57,998 bases of DNA from Actinomycetota bacterium (lineage in GTDB: Bacteria; Actinomycetota; Actinomycetes; Actinomycetales; Microbacteriaceae), in NCBI GenBank assembly GCA_029865895.1, contig JARXAN010000035.1, positions 1 to 57,998 on the forward strand, in the 5' to 3' direction. Both the position numbers and the translations under genes were made by a program. Positions 46,478 to 55,109 of this stretch are shown one piece after another. The notes beneath the pieces are model-generated. The model worked only from the letters and a program-made list of their open reading frames with translations, had not been told where the DNA came from and did not search any database. Every line of letters begins with the position of its first letter. The first letter of the stretch is position 1.

Positions 46478-47875
46478 ATGGGAAAAAAGTCAAAGCCGAC
46501 CAACAGATCACGCACACCACAATCCAAAACCTTTTTGAAGTACATCGCCTCGAATTGGGATGAATCACAAGGGCAAGAAACTTCGCGCTGGGAGGTCGCC
46601 AACTTCACCGAAAAGCGCAGAGCCGAGATTGCCAAGCAGTTCAAGGGCAAGGTTTTGCTGATTGAGGCTGGTGAGCCAAAGGTTCGCTCGAATGACGATG
46701 AGTACCGCTATCGCCCATTCTCTGGTTTTGCACACCTGACCGGTTGGGGTTCTGCGACAGTCCCGGGATCGGTATTGGTGATTGACGCTCGCAAAACCAA
46801 GGTCAAATCAACTCTTTACCTAATGCCAACCGCGGATAAGAACTCGGACGAGTTCTTCGCAAATCCAATGATTGGTGAGTTTTGGGTCGGAGCAAGACCA
46901 AGCCTGAGCCAGGTCGCTCACCAGCTGGGGATTGAGACCGAGGATCTTGCGAAGTTGCCAAAGCACCGGGAGAAATTTGGCAAGGTGGTAACTCCAAAGA
47001 ATGCCAAATTCGCAGAAGCCCTCTCCACCTTGAGATTTGTCAAAGACGACTACGAAATTGCTCAAATGCGCGAGGCAGTAAATGTCACAGTTCGAGGATT
47101 TGGTGATGTGGCTCGTTCGTTGCCGAAGGCTACGACCCACGCCCGCGGTGAGCGCGTGGTCGAGACCGCATTCTTCTCTCGGGCACGCCTCGAGGGTTAC
47201 GACCTTGGCTACGGAACCATCGCAGCTTCTGGTGCGCACGCCTGCACCCTGCACTGGACCAATAACGACGGTGAGGTGAAGGCGGGTGATTTGATTCTGG
47301 TCGATGCCGGTGTGGAACTAGATTCGCTGTACACAGCTGACGTGACACGCACGATTCCGGTGAACGGCAAGTTCACAGAACAGCAAAAGAAGATCTACGA
47401 CGCCGTGCTAGCCGCAGCCGATGCCGCTTTTGCAATCGCTAAGCCAGGCATCAAGTTCCGAGACCTTCACAACGCTGCAATCGAAGTAATTGCCCAGAAG
47501 GTTTCGGAGTTTGGCCTGCTACCGGTCTCTCTGGAAGAGACGCTAAAGCCAGATAATCAACACCACCGCCGCTACATGGTGCACGGCACCAGCCACCACC
47601 TAGGTATGGATGTGCACGACTGCGCCCAGGCCCGACGTGAGATGTATCAAGATGGCATCTTGCAGCCGGGCATGGTTTTCACAATCGAGCCAGGGCTCTA
47701 CTTCCACGCCAATGACCTAACTGTTCCGGCAGAGTTCCGCGGCATTGGCGTGAGAATCGAAGACGATGTTTTGGTTACCGAAACCGGTGTTGAGAATCTG
47801 TCAGCGGGATTGCCAAGAACCACCGCGGAGATCGAGGCTTGGTATGCGCAGGAACTACTCGGAGCTGCCGGCTAG
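46478..47875 (+). CDS. pepP: Xaa-Pro aminopeptidase (aminopeptidase P)
   Basis: It removes N-terminal residues before proline. It has 465 residues from ATG 46478 (MGKKSKPTNRSR); a longer in-frame opening overlaps the PHP start and is rejected. An N-terminal creatinase-like domain is followed by the pita-bread domain. Metal ligands are in LVDAGVELDSLYTADVTRT, HGTSHHLGMDVHD, FTIEPGLYF and GVRIEDDVLVTE. Its 3' end overlaps the convergent stress-protein gene by 21 bases. Confidence 0.94.
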   Translation: MGKKSKPTNRSRTPQSKTFLKYIASNWDESQGQETSRWEVANFTEKRRAEIAKQFKGKVLLIEAGEPKVRSNDDEYRYRPFSGFAHLTGWGSATVPGSVLVIDARKTKVKSTLYLMPTADKNSDEFFANPMIGEFWVGARPSLSQVAHQLGIETEDLAKLPKHREKFGKVVTPKNAKFAEALSTLRFVKDDYEIAQMREAVNVTVRGFGDVARSLPKATTHARGERVVETAFFSRARLEGYDLGYGTIAASGAHACTLHWTNNDGEVKAGDLILVDAGVELDSLYTADVTRTIPVNGKFTEQQKKIYDAVLAAADAAFAIAKPGIKFRDLHNAAIEVIAQKVSEFGLLPVSLEETLKPDNQHHRRYMVHGTSHHLGMDVHDCAQARREMYQDGILQPGMVFTIEPGLYFHANDLTVPAEFRGIGVRIEDDVLVTETGVENLSAGLPRTTAEIEAWYAQELLGAAG

Positions 47876-48370
47876 TCCCAGAATCTTCAGTGCTGCCAGG
47901 GCATCTTCGTCAGGAACGATGACTTCGTAGCGAGTTGCGATTGGCATCTGTGAGGACAGGAATCCTCGCTTGTTCTTGGTGACAGAGAAGCGAATGACCT
48001 GAAACAGCATTCCCAAACCAGCTCCAACAACCAATACCGAGAAGAACTGCTGCGGCAGGTAGTTCACGCCACCCTCCGGGCTCACTTCGATACCGGTGCC
48101 AAGCAGAAGTGCAAAAATCAAACCAATCCAAAAACCGGTCAACGCGCCAGATAGTGCAACTCGACCGTAGCCCAGACGCGAGCGAACTCGCTCCACCAAA
48201 ACCGGATCGTGACCAATAATGCTGATCTTGTTCGGGGCAAAGTCTCCAGCAATCAAACGCTCCACCAGCTTGGTGGCGTCTTGGTAGTTGGGGAACTCGC
48301 CAAGCGAGTGACCCTTAGGCACCGAGGGTGAAGTGCGGCGGTTCTTTGGGGCTGGTTGGGCATCTGTCAT
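47855..48370 (-). CDS. general-stress-type membrane protein (YflT-like N-terminus)
   Basis: This is a 171-residue protein. The N-terminal segment (about 25-65; GEFPNYQDATKLVERLIAGDF) resembles the YflT/general stress 17M fold, and two hydrophobic helices follow (about 72-93 and 107-127). The C-terminus is soluble. CAAAAT at -12 to -7 of the ATG is a weak leaderless -10. The function is unknown; the stress label comes from family resemblance only. Confidence 0.65.
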   Translation of the reverse strand: MTDAQPAPKNRRTSPSVPKGHSLGEFPNYQDATKLVERLIAGDFAPNKISIIGHDPVLVERVRSRLGYGRVALSGALTGFWIGLIFALLLGTGIEVSPEGGVNYLPQQFFSVLVVGAGLGMLFQVIRFSVTKNKRGFLSSQMPIATRYEVIVPDEDALAALKILGLAGSSE

Positions 48371-48404
48371 AGATGCATTTTGCCAGATGTTTGCTTTAGG
48401 GGAA

Positions 48405-48410
48405 TAAGGT
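48405..48410 (+). promoter_or_regulatory. leaderless -10 element of the CBS/MgtE-N gene
   Basis: TAAGGT at -13 to -8 from the GTG at 48418. No ribosome-binding site is present. Confidence 0.5.
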
Positions 48411-48417
48411 TATCTCT

Positions 48418-49650
48418 GTGAGCACAACCAGAGTATTCGTGGCCAGATTGGCGGGCTGTGGCGTTTTTGACCCACTCGGAGATCGAGTTGGAAAAGTCAT
48501 TGACGTTCTAATGGCGTACCGAAAGACTCTGCCACCGCGTGCAACTGGTTTCGTGATTGAGATTTCTGGCCGAAGAAGAGTCTTTTTGCCAGTCACCAGG
48601 GTGACGGCGATTGCCCCAGGGCAGCTAATGACAAATGGTTTTATTGACCTTCGCCGCTTCTCGCAGCGCGGCCAAGAGGTTCGGGCGATTGCCGAGATTT
48701 TAGGTCGCAAGGTCACGCTATTGGATGGCGGTGGAGATGCCACCATCGAAGACTTTGCAATTGAGAAGAACAAGCGTGGCGACTGGGAGCTCAGTGAACT
48801 CTTCGTGCGCAAGCCAAAGAACACTGCCCTGCCATTTGCGAAGGGGCCCACTGACTTTTTGATGTGGCACGAGGTTCAGGAAAACCAGCAAAACCCTGCC
48901 GAACAGGATGCCCAGCAGCTGCTATCAACCGTTGCAGATTTGCGCCCGGCTGACCTTGCAACCGCGGTTTTGGAATTGCCTGAGGATCGAATGATCGCCT
49001 TGGCAGAAGAGCTGGACGATGAGCGCTTGGCAGATCTACTCGAGGAGCTACCAGAAGAAGAACAGCTTGAGATTATCAACGAACTCGAGGATGAAAGAGC
49101 TGCCGAAGTTTTGGACCTAATGGGTCCCGATGATGCCGCGGACCTTATGCAGAACATGTCGAAAGAGCGAACCGAGACCCTGTTGGACCTTATGGACCAA
49201 GAGGAAGCCGATGACATTCGCGAACTTTTGAAGTATGAACCGTATACCGCTGGTGGAATGATGACGCCGGAGCCAATCATCTGCGCAGCTGACACCACGG
49301 TTGCCGAGGCGATGGCGCTAATTCGCCGCAAAGAGGTTGAGCCGGTGCTCGCGGCACAGGTGTTTGTGACCCTGCCGCCTTACGAAACGCCAACCGGTAA
49401 ATACCTCGGCGTAGTTCACTTCCAAAAACTTCTGCGCTACCCGCCACACGAGCGCCTGGCGTCACTATTGGATTCTGAGCAGGAACCAATCAGGCCCGAG
49501 ACTTCGATCTCCCAGATTCACCGAGATCTTGCAACCTATGACCTGGTAGCGCTGCCGGTAGTTGATGAAAACCATCACATGCTTGGCGTTGTGACCGTTG
49601 ACGACGTGCTCGACCACCTATTGCCGGACGACTGGAGAAGTGAGGACTGA
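48418..49650 (+). CDS. MgtE N-domain and CBS-domain protein with PRC-barrel start
   Basis: This is a 410-residue soluble protein. The first part (about 1-85) looks like a PRC barrel (DPLGDRVGKVIDVLM), then a helical MgtE_N domain rich in acidic LEELPEEEQLEIINELEDERAAEVLDLMGPDDAADLM-type repeats (about 175-265), then two CBS motifs (about 280-405). The Mg-channel transmembrane domain is missing, so it is a sensor-like piece rather than a transporter. It is coupled with DUF1003 and Mrp genes, an order also found in mycobacteria. Confidence 0.88.
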   Translation: MSTTRVFVARLAGCGVFDPLGDRVGKVIDVLMAYRKTLPPRATGFVIEISGRRRVFLPVTRVTAIAPGQLMTNGFIDLRRFSQRGQEVRAIAEILGRKVTLLDGGGDATIEDFAIEKNKRGDWELSELFVRKPKNTALPFAKGPTDFLMWHEVQENQQNPAEQDAQQLLSTVADLRPADLATAVLELPEDRMIALAEELDDERLADLLEELPEEEQLEIINELEDERAAEVLDLMGPDDAADLMQNMSKERTETLLDLMDQEEADDIRELLKYEPYTAGGMMTPEPIICAADTTVAEAMALIRRKEVEPVLAAQVFVTLPPYETPTGKYLGVVHFQKLLRYPPHERLASLLDSEQEPIRPETSISQIHRDLATYDLVALPVVDENHHMLGVVTVDDVLDHLLPDDWRSED

Positions 49651-50156
49651 TGATGGCTAGAAACCAATCACCGCTTGAAACTCCAAAGACCAAGCAGCTG
49701 TTTCGGGCACCAAGCCTGAACCAAGAAGCGGTAGGCAGAATTTCGGAGCGCTTTGCGCGCGCCATGGGAACCGGTGCCTTCCTAATCACCATGACGATCA
49801 TTGTTTTGCTTTGGGTGTCCTGGAATACGCTGGCGCCCGAGAGCGCTCAGTATGACCCGAGGGCATTGAACTTTACGCTTTTGACCTTGATTCTCTCGCT
49901 GCAGGCTTCCTATGCGGCACCGCTAATTCTTTTGGCGCAGAATCGCCAAGATGACCGTGACCGAGTGAAGTTTGAGCAGGATCGCCAGCGAGCTGAGCGA
50001 AACCTTGCCGACACTGAGTACCTCGCACGCGAGGTGGCGGCTCTCAAGTTGGCCCTCGAAGAGGTAGCTACCAAAGACTTCGTCAAAGACGAGCTTCGCG
50101 AGGTTGTGCGCGAACTCCTCGAGGAACTCCAGACCAAGCCCAAAAAGACCAAATGA
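49650..50156 (+). CDS. DUF1003 membrane protein
   Basis: This is a 168-residue protein with two hydrophobic helices (about 44-62 and 77-98). The family core FTLLTLILSLQASYAAPLILLAQNRQDDRDR is seen (about 75-105). A charged coiled coil of about 60 residues ends the protein. The ATG overlaps the upstream stop (TGATG), and its own stop overlaps the mrp start (ATGA). Function unknown; the tight coupling with the CBS/MgtE-N protein suggests a membrane partner (inference). Confidence 0.88.
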   Translation: MMARNQSPLETPKTKQLFRAPSLNQEAVGRISERFARAMGTGAFLITMTIIVLLWVSWNTLAPESAQYDPRALNFTLLTLILSLQASYAAPLILLAQNRQDDRDRVKFEQDRQRAERNLADTEYLAREVAALKLALEEVATKDFVKDELREVVRELLEELQTKPKKTK

Positions 50157-51253
50157 GCAGAGCTGTAACCGCTTTGAAGCGGGTCATTGATCCCGAACTC
50201 AGAGCACCGATTACCGAACTTGGCATGGTTGAGGTCGTATCCGAATCCGACAATTCTGCCGATGTGATTGTGAAACTAACAATCGCCGGTTGCCCAGCAG
50301 CAAAGAAGATTGAGCGCGAAGTTCGCGAGGTGCTGAGCGCGACTTTTGAGCAGTTTGATTTGACGATGTCGGTGATGACCCAGACCGAGAGAGATGAGCT
50401 CAAGGCCAAACTGCGTGGCAATGCCCCAGTGAAGTTCAACCCCTTTGCCCAGGACGATAACTTCACCAAGGTGATCTTTGTCGGCAGCGGTAAAGGTGGT
50501 GTCGGTAAGAGCACGCTCACCGCAAATATCGCGGTTGCGCTATCGGAGCTTGGTCACAAGGTCGGATTGATCGATGCCGACATTTTTGGCTACTCAATCC
50601 CTGGACAGCTCGGCATCAGCGAGAATCCAACGCAGCTGGATGACCTGATGCTCCCGCCGATTGCCTTTGGCGTGAAGGTGATGTCGATTGGTTTTTTTGT
50701 GACCGACAATCAACCGGTTGGTTGGCGCGGACCCATGTTGCACAGAGCCATAGAGCAATTCCTCACCAATGTCTACTGGGGCGACTTGGATTACCTGTTG
50801 GTCGACCTACCACCGGGAACCGGCGATGTTGCAATCAGCCTGGGACAGCTCCTGAACAAGGCGCGGTCGGTAGTAATCACCACCCCGCAGTCTGCCGCCG
50901 CAACCGTGGCGGAGCGAAGCGGTGCGATCGGATTGCAAACCGGTCAAGAGATTCTCGGTGTGATCGAGAACTTGAGCTATCTACCAAGTGATGCCGGAAA
51001 CCAATACATCTTCGGGCAGGGTGGCGGTCAAGCGGTGGCCGATCGACTCAGCACACTAAGCGGTCAACCGGTGGAACTGCTAGCCCAGTTACCAATCAGC
51101 TCTGCCCTGCGTGAGGCTTCGGATAGCGGCGTGCCACTGGTGATTTCCGCCCCGGAAAATGAGATTTCGAAGCAGATTTTTGACATTGCAGGAGCCTTGG
51201 CAGCAAAACCGATTGGGCTGCGTGGGAAATCTTTGGGTCTAAAACCCCGTTAG
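50153..51253 (+). CDS. mrp: Mrp/NBP35-family iron-sulfur carrier ATPase
   Basis: This P-loop ATPase of the ApbC/Mrp family is linked to Fe-S cluster delivery. It has 366 residues: an N-terminal MIP18 (DUF59) domain (about 1-85, with GCPAAKK), then the deviant Walker A GSGKGGVGKST (111-121) and DYLLVDLPPGTGD. The CxxC cluster-binding pair of classic Mrp is replaced by LPSDAGN, so direct cluster binding is doubtful; I recall this for actinobacterial Mrp generally. It is third in the CBS-DUF1003-mrp operon. Confidence 0.93.
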   Translation: MSRAVTALKRVIDPELRAPITELGMVEVVSESDNSADVIVKLTIAGCPAAKKIEREVREVLSATFEQFDLTMSVMTQTERDELKAKLRGNAPVKFNPFAQDDNFTKVIFVGSGKGGVGKSTLTANIAVALSELGHKVGLIDADIFGYSIPGQLGISENPTQLDDLMLPPIAFGVKVMSIGFFVTDNQPVGWRGPMLHRAIEQFLTNVYWGDLDYLLVDLPPGTGDVAISLGQLLNKARSVVITTPQSAAATVAERSGAIGLQTGQEILGVIENLSYLPSDAGNQYIFGQGGGQAVADRLSTLSGQPVELLAQLPISSALREASDSGVPLVISAPENEISKQIFDIAGALAAKPIGLRGKSLGLKPR

Positions 51254-51261
51254 ATATAGGT

Positions 51262-52725
51262 ATGAATCTAATTTCGGTCGTTAGCCCGCTCACCGGGGAG
51301 AAGCTCCACGACATCCAGGCTTTCAGCGCAAGCGATGTTGCCGATGCTTTCAAATCAGCACGTAAGGCCCAGCCAGCTTGGGCTGAATCAGCGCAGCACC
51401 GCTCGCTGGTTGCCAAGAAACTCGCAGCCCTTTTGGCTAAAGAGCAATCCACCGTAATGGATATGCTCCAGGCGGAGACCGGTAAGTCTCGCTCGCATGC
51501 CTTTGAAGAGGTGGCTGGCGCGCTCGGTGCAATCTCCTACTATGCCAAGGTCGGCCCGAAGCTAATGAAGCGCAAGCGCATCAAAGCGGCCGTTCCGCTG
51601 ATGCTCAGCGCTTACGTTGAGACCGTGCCGGTTGGTGTGGTTGGCGTGATCACCCCGTGGAACTACCCGCTGGCACTCACCATGATGGACGTAATTCCTG
51701 CCCTGATGGCAGGTAACTCGGTGGTGCACAAGGCCGACAACCAGACCGCAATGACGGTTCACCTAGCGAGGGATTTGGCCATCGAGGCCGGAGTTCCTGA
51801 GGACGTTTGGCAGATCGTGCATGGCGATCCAGCTGAGGTCGGCAACGCCGTCACCGACAACGCTGACTACGTGGCCTTCACCGGTTCGACTCCGACCGGC
51901 CGCATGGTGGCAGAGCGCGCTGCCAAGCGCCTTATTGGCTACAGCCTTGAACTGGGTGGCAAGAACCCGATGATTGTTTTGCCGGGTGCAAATTTGGAGC
52001 AGGCAGCCGAGATTGCGCTTGGTTCAGCATTTGGAAATGCCGGTCAGCTCTGCGTGTCTATCGAGCGACTCTACGTTCCAAACCACGCGCTTTCTGACTT
52101 CGAGGCGATTCTGAAGCGCCGCATCGAAACCATGACGGTTGGTTCGTCTGGAGAGTTTGCTCACGACATTGGATCACTTACCTCTAAGGCTCAGGTTGAG
52201 CGAGTATCTGGCTTTGTGGACCGCGCTGTTTCAGAGGGAGCGAAGGTTCTCACCGGAGGCAAGCGCCTGGAGAATCTAGGTCCAAACTACTACGCCCCTA
52301 CCGTCTTGACCGCAGTGCCAAAGACTGCCGAGATTATGACCAAAGAGGTATTCGGCCCGGTTATCGCGTTGGTTGGCTACGACTCACTTGATGAGGCGGT
52401 TGAGCTTTCAAACGCCACCGAATTTGGTCTGAACGCTTCGGTGGTGGGAGACCGCTCTAAAGCTCTTGAGGTGGCTTCTAGGCTGATGGCCGGTTCCGTC
52501 AACATCAACGAGGGTTACCGAGCCTCCATGGCTTCTATGGCTGCTCCAATGGGTGGAATGAAGCAATCTGGAAATGGACGACGTTCTGGTCCTGCAGGGC
52601 TTTTGCGTTTTACCGAAACCAGAACCATCGGAGTTGCCAACAAGTTGCCAATTGGCTTGCCGACCAGGGCAAAGGAATACAAGGTCATGGCTCCGCTAAT
52701 GACGAAGCTCACGAAGTGGATCTAG
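51262..52725 (+). CDS. gabD: succinate-semialdehyde dehydrogenase family enzyme
   Basis: This is an aldehyde dehydrogenase of 487 residues. The NAD(P) fold has TGSTPTGRMVAERA, the general base is in LELGGKNPMIVL (about 232-243), and the nucleophilic Cys is in GNAGQLCVSIERL (about 260-272). GabD-type substrate preference is a family-level call; other semialdehydes are possible. It starts 8 bases after the mrp stop. TAGATA lies at -11 to -6, so its own promoter is possible. It ends in a CTAG overlap with tatB. Confidence 0.85.
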   Translation: MNLISVVSPLTGEKLHDIQAFSASDVADAFKSARKAQPAWAESAQHRSLVAKKLAALLAKEQSTVMDMLQAETGKSRSHAFEEVAGALGAISYYAKVGPKLMKRKRIKAAVPLMLSAYVETVPVGVVGVITPWNYPLALTMMDVIPALMAGNSVVHKADNQTAMTVHLARDLAIEAGVPEDVWQIVHGDPAEVGNAVTDNADYVAFTGSTPTGRMVAERAAKRLIGYSLELGGKNPMIVLPGANLEQAAEIALGSAFGNAGQLCVSIERLYVPNHALSDFEAILKRRIETMTVGSSGEFAHDIGSLTSKAQVERVSGFVDRAVSEGAKVLTGGKRLENLGPNYYAPTVLTAVPKTAEIMTKEVFGPVIALVGYDSLDEAVELSNATEFGLNASVVGDRSKALEVASRLMAGSVNINEGYRASMASMAAPMGGMKQSGNGRRSGPAGLLRFTETRTIGVANKLPIGLPTRAKEYKVMAPLMTKLTKWI

Positions 52726-53072
52726 GTAGCCTCAGGATCAAAAGGCGCAGATTCGCCAAGTGCTAACGGTTCTTGGACCTTAGGTCGGTTTAGCTTCTCA
52801 GCGGCATTTGGCTGGCGCAACGGCTCACGAAGTGCATCACGAACAATTCTTCTTGGGTCGTACTGACGAGGGTCAAGCTTCTTCCAGTCCAGATCCTCAA
52901 AGCCATCGCCAAGCTCGGATTTCATCTGAGTTTGCGCGTTGTCGACCATGCGGCGCATCTTCTTGATCCACTCGGCCAGTTGCTTGGAATACTGAGGCAA
53001 ACGCTCCGGTCCGATAATCAAGACAGCAAGCAGCGCGAGCAGCAAGAGTTTCTCAGCGCTAAGACCAAACAT
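52722..53072 (-). CDS. tatB: twin-arginine translocase subunit TatB
   Basis: TatB is part of the Tat receptor for folded proteins. It has 116 residues: an N-terminal membrane helix (MFGLSAEKLLLLALLAVLIIGPERLP, the GPERLP hinge at about 21-26), an amphipathic helix with charged residues, and a disordered tail. TAAACT lies at -12 to -7 from the ATG and no ribosome-binding site is present. The tatA and tatC genes are not in the window. In mycobacteria sigE, rseA and htrA lie between this gene and the methyltransferase; here the two are adjacent. Confidence 0.92.
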   Translation of the reverse strand: MFGLSAEKLLLLALLAVLIIGPERLPQYSKQLAEWIKKMRRMVDNAQTQMKSELGDGFEDLDWKKLDPRQYDPRRIVRDALREPLRQPNAAEKLNRPKVQEPLALGESAPFDPEAT

Positions 53073-53078
53073 TCTTTG

Positions 53079-53084
53079 AGTTTA
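53079..53084 (-). promoter_or_regulatory. leaderless -10 element of tatB
   Basis: TAAACT on the minus strand at -12 to -7 from the ATG at 53072. Confidence 0.5.
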
Positions 53085-53122
53085 CCGCTTCCGAATCAGT
53101 GGTTTGCACGTATTCCATACCT

Positions 53123-53767
53123 ATGCTTAGTCACATCATGATTGACAAAATCTCCAGCTGGAAATTCGCCGAGGACTACTCGGTCGAACCGAGCGAAATA
53201 CGAGAAGCTCGCCACCACGCCGAGCAACTCGGGGTTGAGTCAGTAACTCCTGCCACCGGCGCGCAGTTGGCGGTATTGGCCGCCATTTCTAAGGCCAAGA
53301 ACATTGTTGAGGCTGGCACCGGTGCTGGAATTTCAGGGCTTTGGCTACTGAGCGCCGCCAAGGATTCCATCCTCACCACCATCGACAATGAACCTGAGTA
53401 TCAGAACGTTGCGAAGAAGAACTTTGCTGCCGCAGGCATCCCCGCGAACCGAATCCGAGTAATCACCGGCAAGGCCAAGGCGGTTATGGGAAACATGGCT
53501 GAGGGCGGTTACGACCTGGTCTTTTTGGACATTGACCCGCTTGAGCTTGAAGAACTACTGCCAACCGCGGTGGCATTGATTCGCCCGGGCGGTGCCTTGG
53601 TTGTGGCTCACGCGCTCTGGCGTGATCGCGTGCCAAACCCAGCTTTGCGAGACGACGAAACCGCTGCAATCCGCGCGGCAACTCGGGCATTTACCGATGT
53701 CGATGGATTTATATCAAGCATCTCGCTGGTTGGCGATGGACTGCTTTTGGTCGCTAAAGGCGAATAA
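53123..53767 (+). CDS. O-methyltransferase family 3 protein
   Basis: This is a SAM-dependent methyltransferase of 214 residues. The SAM motif VEAGTGAGISGLWLL (about 64-78) and the acidic DLVFLDIDPLEL (about 131-142) are typical of the Rv1220c-type family. I prefer ATG 53123, since TATTCC lies at -12 to -7; ATG 53138 is another option. Its stop TAA abuts the stop of the convergent DUF3117 gene. The substrate is unknown. Confidence 0.85.
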   Translation: MLSHIMIDKISSWKFAEDYSVEPSEIREARHHAEQLGVESVTPATGAQLAVLAAISKAKNIVEAGTGAGISGLWLLSAAKDSILTTIDNEPEYQNVAKKNFAAAGIPANRIRVITGKAKAVMGNMAEGGYDLVFLDIDPLELEELLPTAVALIRPGGALVVAHALWRDRVPNPALRDDETAAIRAATRAFTDVDGFISSISLVGDGLLLVAKGE

Positions 53768-53941
53768 CTACTTCTTGATTACGCCGGCAAGAACTTTGTG
53801 AAGTTCGGTTGCTTCGGATTCGTTTACAGAAACGACTAGGCGTCCGCCGCCCTCGAGTGGAACTCGAAGAACGATTAGGCCGCGTGGTTCGCGCTCTGCC
53901 TCCATTGGACCGTCTCCGGTGCGAGGCTTCATTGCTGCCAT
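53768..53941 (-). CDS. DUF3117 family small protein
   Basis: This is a 57-residue protein (start MAAMKPRTGDGPMEAERE, end HKVLAGVIKK), nearly invariant across actinobacteria; its function is not known. AGGAG lies 9 bases before the ATG. The core GLIVLRVPLEGGGRLVVS pattern of the family is present. It lies between the methyltransferase and dapE, as in related genomes. Confidence 0.92.
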   Translation of the reverse strand: MAAMKPRTGDGPMEAEREPRGLIVLRVPLEGGGRLVVSVNESEATELHKVLAGVIKK

Positions 53942-54008
53942 GAGAATAACTCCTAGGTATTGCGCAGGATGCCTCTAATTATCCCAGAAATACGCCGATA
54001 TAGCCAAA

Positions 54009-55079
54009 TTAGTTTGCGCTGAGCCAGCGGCGCAACCCAGCCTCGCAGTCAAAAAGGTGACCTACTGGAACGTTTTCATTGTCAGCATGTGCCAGTGACG
54101 GGTCACCCGGTCCATAGTTCACCGCAGGAATCCCCAGCGAGCTAAAGCGTGCAACGTCAGTCCAGCCATACTTGGGCTTTACCTCTGAACCAAGCGATGC
54201 CATAAATGCCTGCGCCTGCGGGGTGTTCAGGCCGGGCCTCGCACCAACCGCCAGGTCGGTGACCCGAACCTCGTAGCCTGCGAAGAACTCGCGAAGCATC
54301 GCTTCGGCTTCCTCTCCGGTGCGCGAAGGAGCAAATCGGTAGTTCACGGTCAAAGTTGCCTGATCTGGAATGACATTGGCTGCGATGCCGGCACTTGCCA
54401 AGACGGCATTGAGGCTCTCGCGATAATCCAAGCCATCCACGTTAACGGTCTCCGGCTGATAGCTGGCTAGTTTTTCAAGCGAGGGAGCAAGCTTGTGAAT
54501 GGCGTTCTCGCCCATCCATGGGCGAGCTGAATGTGCCTTTACGCCACTTGCTGAAACCTCAACTCGAATAGTGCCATTGCAGCCACCCTCGATCAGGGCG
54601 CTGGTTGGCTCACACAGCACCGCGAAATCTCCCTGAATCAACTCTGGGCGATTGCGAACTAGTCGGCCAAGACCGTTTAGGTCGCTGGCTACCTCTTCGT
54701 TGTCGTAGAAGACCCAGGTGATGTCGACGTTCGGGTGCACCAGCTCAACGGCCAACTTGAGCATCACTGCGACGCCGGCCTTCATGTCTACCGTTCCGCG
54801 ACCAACAATTACCTGCTCGCGCTCGAAGTGATGCAGCTGGGTTGGAAGGTTGTTGGCAATTGGAACGGTGTCGATGTGACCCGCGATGACAACTCTGGAA
54901 CCAAGGCCCAAATTGGTGCTGGCAACCACCGCGTTACCGTCCCTGACGACGCTCAGGTGCTTGCTCTGGCTCAGTAGCTTCTCAACCTCATCAGCGAGCG
55001 CCGCCTCATTGCCAGAGACGGATTCGATGTCGCAAATAGCCATGGTTAGCTCAACCAGGTTGGAGGTATCAAGTGCCAT
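54009..55079 (-). CDS. dapE: succinyl-diaminopimelate desuccinylase
   Basis: It removes succinate from N-succinyl-L,L-diaminopimelate in the lysine/peptidoglycan pathway. It has 356 residues and is a di-zinc M20 peptidase-like enzyme. Ligands are in AGHIDTVP (about 67-74), [24 protein letters not shown] and the late HADNENVP. The ATG at 55079 has TAGCCT at -13 to -8. It is divergent from dapD, the preceding pathway step, so the two share a short promoter region. Confidence 0.94.
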   Translation of the reverse strand: MALDTSNLVELTMAICDIESVSGNEAALADEVEKLLSQSKHLSVVRDGNAVVASTNLGLGSRVVIAGHIDTVPIANNLPTQLHHFEREQVIVGRGTVDMKAGVAVMLKLAVELVHPNVDITWVFYDNEEVASDLNGLGRLVRNRPELIQGDFAVLCEPTSALIEGGCNGTIRVEVSASGVKAHSARPWMGENAIHKLAPSLEKLASYQPETVNVDGLDYRESLNAVLASAGIAANVIPDQATLTVNYRFAPSRTGEEAEAMLREFFAGYEVRVTDLAVGARPGLNTPQAQAFMASLGSEVKPKYGWTDVARFSSLGIPAVNYGPGDPSLAHADNENVPVGHLFDCEAGLRRWLSAN

Positions 55080-55086
55080 GGCAAAA

Positions 55087-55102
55087 AGGCTACCTGTATT
55101 CT
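55087..55102. promoter_or_regulatory. divergent leaderless promoter pair, dapE and dapD
   Basis: TAGCCT (minus, 55087-55092) is at -13 to -8 from the dapE ATG, and TATTCT (plus, 55097-55102) is at -13 to -8 from the dapD ATG at 55110. The start codons are 30 bases apart. The plus element also decides ATG 55110 over GTG 55104. Confidence 0.65.
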
Positions 55103-55109
55103 GGTGAGG

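Noticed and set aside
46461-46568. Upstream extension of the PHP gene with a hydrophobic stretch that could look like a signal peptide
   Set aside because: It overlaps the divergent pepP coding region; PHP enzymes begin at the IDLHAHT motif, and a -10 element fits GTG 46460.
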